NCBI GenBank assembly: GCA_947449125.1
Contig: CANFQR010000055.1
Location: 1 to 7,690, forward strand
Length of the DNA: 7,690 nucleotides
Direction of reading: 5' to 3'
Source: Bacteroidota bacterium
GTDB lineage: Bacteria; Bacteroidota; Bacteroidia; B-17B0; Aurantibacillaceae
Shown: positions 6,156-7,690 of the stretch, one piece after another
Layout of the letters: each line of letters begins with the position of its first letter
How positions within the stretch are numbered: position 1 is the first letter of the stretch
Made by a program: the position numbers and the translations under genes
The notes under the pieces: model-generated
The model's database searches: none
What the model saw: the letters and a program-made list of their open reading frames with translations, nothing else
What the model was told of the DNA's origin: nothing

Positions 6156-7478
6156 TTATTTTACAATGTCTTTAATGAAAGTATTTCCAAGTTCATTGTC
6201 CAGTGATTTTTCGAGATCATGCATTAATTGATTAATATGAATTAACTCGCTGGTGTCGCTTATTGGTAGATTATTGACGCCGTTTTTTTCAAGCGCTTCC
6301 AATATGTTTTTTACAGTTAATTTACTTTCAGTAATTCCAGGTTGGTAAACTATTTCTTTTTCAATGTCTGTTCTCATTTCAATAAAAATGCCTGCGGTAA
6401 CAAAGTCATTAATTACTGTGCGCGCCAGCCTTACTGGTAAATCTAGTTTTTGAGCAATTTCAATGCTGTTTAATGGTTTTTCTCCTTCAAAAAAACGTTT
6501 GGCAACAAGGTTGGCAATCATTAATGAAATAACTTTTTTGTAGCGAACGCTTATTTTGCTTATTTCATTTTCCAGTTCATAGTGGTCAACATTTTGATTG
6601 GCAAATGCAATTTCCGCCCCAAATAAAACAACGTACCAGCTATACTGCACCCAGATCAAAAAAAGCGGCAATGCTGCAAAACCGCCATAAATAGCATTTA
6701 AAGAGTTGGCGCCAATTTGAAATTTGACATAAGCCCATTCTAAAAGTTCAAATAAAATAGTACCAATTATCGCGGCTATTATAGCAGATTTAAAATTAAC
6801 TTTTGTATTTGGAAGAACTAAATATAAAAAGCCAAATACACACGAAACCAACAAAAAGGCTAATAAATGAATTAGTATAGTACCTATACTTCCAAGTAAA
6901 TGCATGTTGCCAACTTTTGTTTGAATAGCAACCGTTAATCCTCCAGCAACAATTAATAATAAAGGACTGATAAGCATTACCGTTAAATAATCAGTTACTT
7001 TCCTTATCCATGTTCTGCCTTTTTTAATTTCCCATATCTCATTAAAGTTTTCCTCAATATTTACCAATAATTTTAAAACACTCCATAACAACAATACTAT
7101 ACCAAATCCTGCAATTACCCCTCCTCTTGTGTTTGCCAGCATAGAGTTTGCCGAAATAAAAGCTTGGTCTAAAATTTGTTTATATTCGGGGTAACTGGCA
7201 GCAATCATTAGTTGCAAATCTTTTTCGTAGCCAAATCCTTTTGATATTGCAAAAACCAAAGCAAGCACCGGCACAATTGAAAAAAGTGTGTAAAATGTTA
7301 GGGCGGTAGCCTTAGTTAAACATTTGTCTTCGTTAAAACCTTTTATAGCAAGCGAAAAAATTCGTAATTGACGTAAAAAAAAACTTTGTCTTTTGTCAAC
7401 TTTATCTAGTCGAATGTGCCATATTTTTTCAGTAAAAAAATGCCAAAAAGTTTTTATAACTGTAGCTAAATTCGCCAT
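6156..7478 (-). CDS. YihY/BrkB-family inner-membrane protein with C-terminal winged-helix-like domain
   Basis: The 440-residue product is a YihY/virulence-factor-BrkB family membrane protein, often mislabelled ribonuclease BN. After a roughly 55-residue cytoplasmic start comes the family core: KATALTFYTLFSIVPVLAL (56-74), then hydrophobic helices near 119-139, 162-185, 197-222, 232-252 and 264-292, six in all, with NEIWEIKKGRTW (146-157), LPNTKVNFKSAIIAAIIGT and NAIYGGFAALPLFLIWVQYSW as typical signatures. Residues about 312-400 form a soluble tail that looks like a winged helix: LNSIEIAQKLDLPVRLARTVINDFVTAGIFIE (336-367) reads as a helix-turn-helix plus wing. The family's role is not settled. 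ATG 7478 is the first in-frame start with good family context. It heads the operon with DUF5683 and dapB, one base apart from the former. Confidence 0.9.
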   Translation of the reverse strand: MANLATVIKTFWHFFTEKIWHIRLDKVDKRQSFFLRQLRIFSLAIKGFNEDKCLTKATALTFYTLFSIVPVLALVFAISKGFGYEKDLQLMIAASYPEYKQILDQAFISANSMLANTRGGVIAGFGIVLLLWSVLKLLVNIEENFNEIWEIKKGRTWIRKVTDYLTVMLISPLLLIVAGGLTVAIQTKVGNMHLLGSIGTILIHLLAFLLVSCVFGFLYLVLPNTKVNFKSAIIAAIIGTILFELLEWAYVKFQIGANSLNAIYGGFAALPLFLIWVQYSWYVVLFGAEIAFANQNVDHYELENEISKISVRYKKVISLMIANLVAKRFFEGEKPLNSIEIAQKLDLPVRLARTVINDFVTAGIFIEMRTDIEKEIVYQPGITESKLTVKNILEALEKNGVNNLPISDTSELIHINQLMHDLEKSLDNELGNTFIKDIVK

Positions 7479-7485
7479 ACTTAAA

Positions 7486-7493
7486 CAAAATTA
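7486..7493 (-). promoter_or_regulatory. Weak candidate -7 element before the YihY-like gene
   Basis: On the minus strand this reads TAATTTTG, an exact match to the Bacteroidota -7 consensus TAnnTTTG, ending seven bases before the ATG at 7478. No TTTG is found at the usual 19-23-base distance upstream, and the region is very AT-rich, so the match may be chance. If real it would drive the yihY-like/DUF5683/dapB operon with a very short leader. Confidence 0.22.
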
Positions 7494-7559
7494 AGAAAAT
7501 ATTTAAAGGGTAATGATTTTTTAAATTATCTTCATACGTAGTTTAACTTTTTATAATAA

Positions 7560-7690
7560 TTGGCATCAACTAAAAAATATTTTTTCCAGGTTCTTGGTCC
7601 TGTTTTAGCTTTGTTTTTTTGGCTTTTTGTTGAGTTAGATAGTAGCAATCATAAAGTAAGTTTAATGGCAGGTGTAGCCATATGGATGTG
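7560..7690 (+). CDS. Probable SLC13/DASS sodium-coupled anion symporter, N-terminal fragment, TTG start
   Basis: The plus-strand frame from TTG 7560 is open to the window edge for 43 codons. It reads as a short basic start (ASTKKYFF), a hydrophobic helix QVLGPVLALFFWLFVEL (about residues 10-26), and SLMAGVAIWM at the edge. The LGPxLAL helix followed by AxxAIWM is how SLC13/DASS (sodium:dicarboxylate or sulfate symporter) proteins begin, where the next residues are usually tryptophan-rich. The start is forced: a TAA at 7557-7559 stands directly before the TTG, and the next ATG falls after the first helix. The gene diverges from the YihY-like gene across 81 bases. The substrate cannot be told, and with so little visible the family call is provisional. 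Confidence 0.6.
   Translation, partial: MASTKKYFFQVLGPVLALFFWLFVELDSSNHKVSLMAGVAIWM

Noticed and set aside
7552..7557. TATAAT, a perfect sigma-70 -10 box in front of the SLC13-like gene
   Set aside because: It ends two bases before the start codon, has no -35 partner, and Bacteroidota promoters use TAnnTTTG instead.
1..7690. A mobile element, CRISPR array, defence system or RNA gene
   Set aside because: No transposase, integrase, direct-repeat array, tRNA cloverleaf or long structured RNA was seen on either strand.

Overview
The window looks like an ordinary chromosomal stretch of a low-GC (visibly AT-rich) member of the Bacteroidota. Three things point there: a DUF5683-type membrane protein placed directly before dapB, a typical Bacteroidota pairing; a TAnnTTTG promoter element immediately upstream of rbfA; and a lack of Shine-Dalgarno sequences before most starts. 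I see no mobile element, CRISPR array, rRNA, tRNA or toxin/defence cassette, and I could not find a new multi-gene system here.

Layout from left to right. (1) Positions 1-1256, minus: the first two thirds of a fused permease-ATPase ABC exporter, cut by the window edge just after Walker A. (2) Diverging from it, plus strand: rbfA (30S maturation) and a LolC/LolE/FtsX-type permease. The permease's conserved N-terminus begins directly behind the rbfA stop and has no ATG, GTG or TTG start. (3) Convergent to these, minus strand: a HEAT-like helical repeat protein followed by a small Rieske [2Fe-2S] protein, with a possible 29-residue ORF just ahead of them. (4) A stand-alone short-chain dehydrogenase/reductase, minus, with gaps of about 60-130 bases on each side. 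(5) A tight minus-strand operon, yihY-like membrane protein > DUF5683 protein (TTG start) > dapB, with one-base gaps. (6) At the right edge, plus strand, the first 43 codons of a probable SLC13/DASS sodium-coupled anion symporter, also starting with TTG.

The genes are mostly housekeeping: ribosome maturation, lipoprotein or other envelope export, lysine/diaminopimelate synthesis for peptidoglycan, and membrane proteins. The most useful points for a reader are the start-codon calls, since three genes here lack an ATG start, the unexplained HEAT + Rieske gene pair, and the partly conserved DUF5683-dapB neighbourhood.
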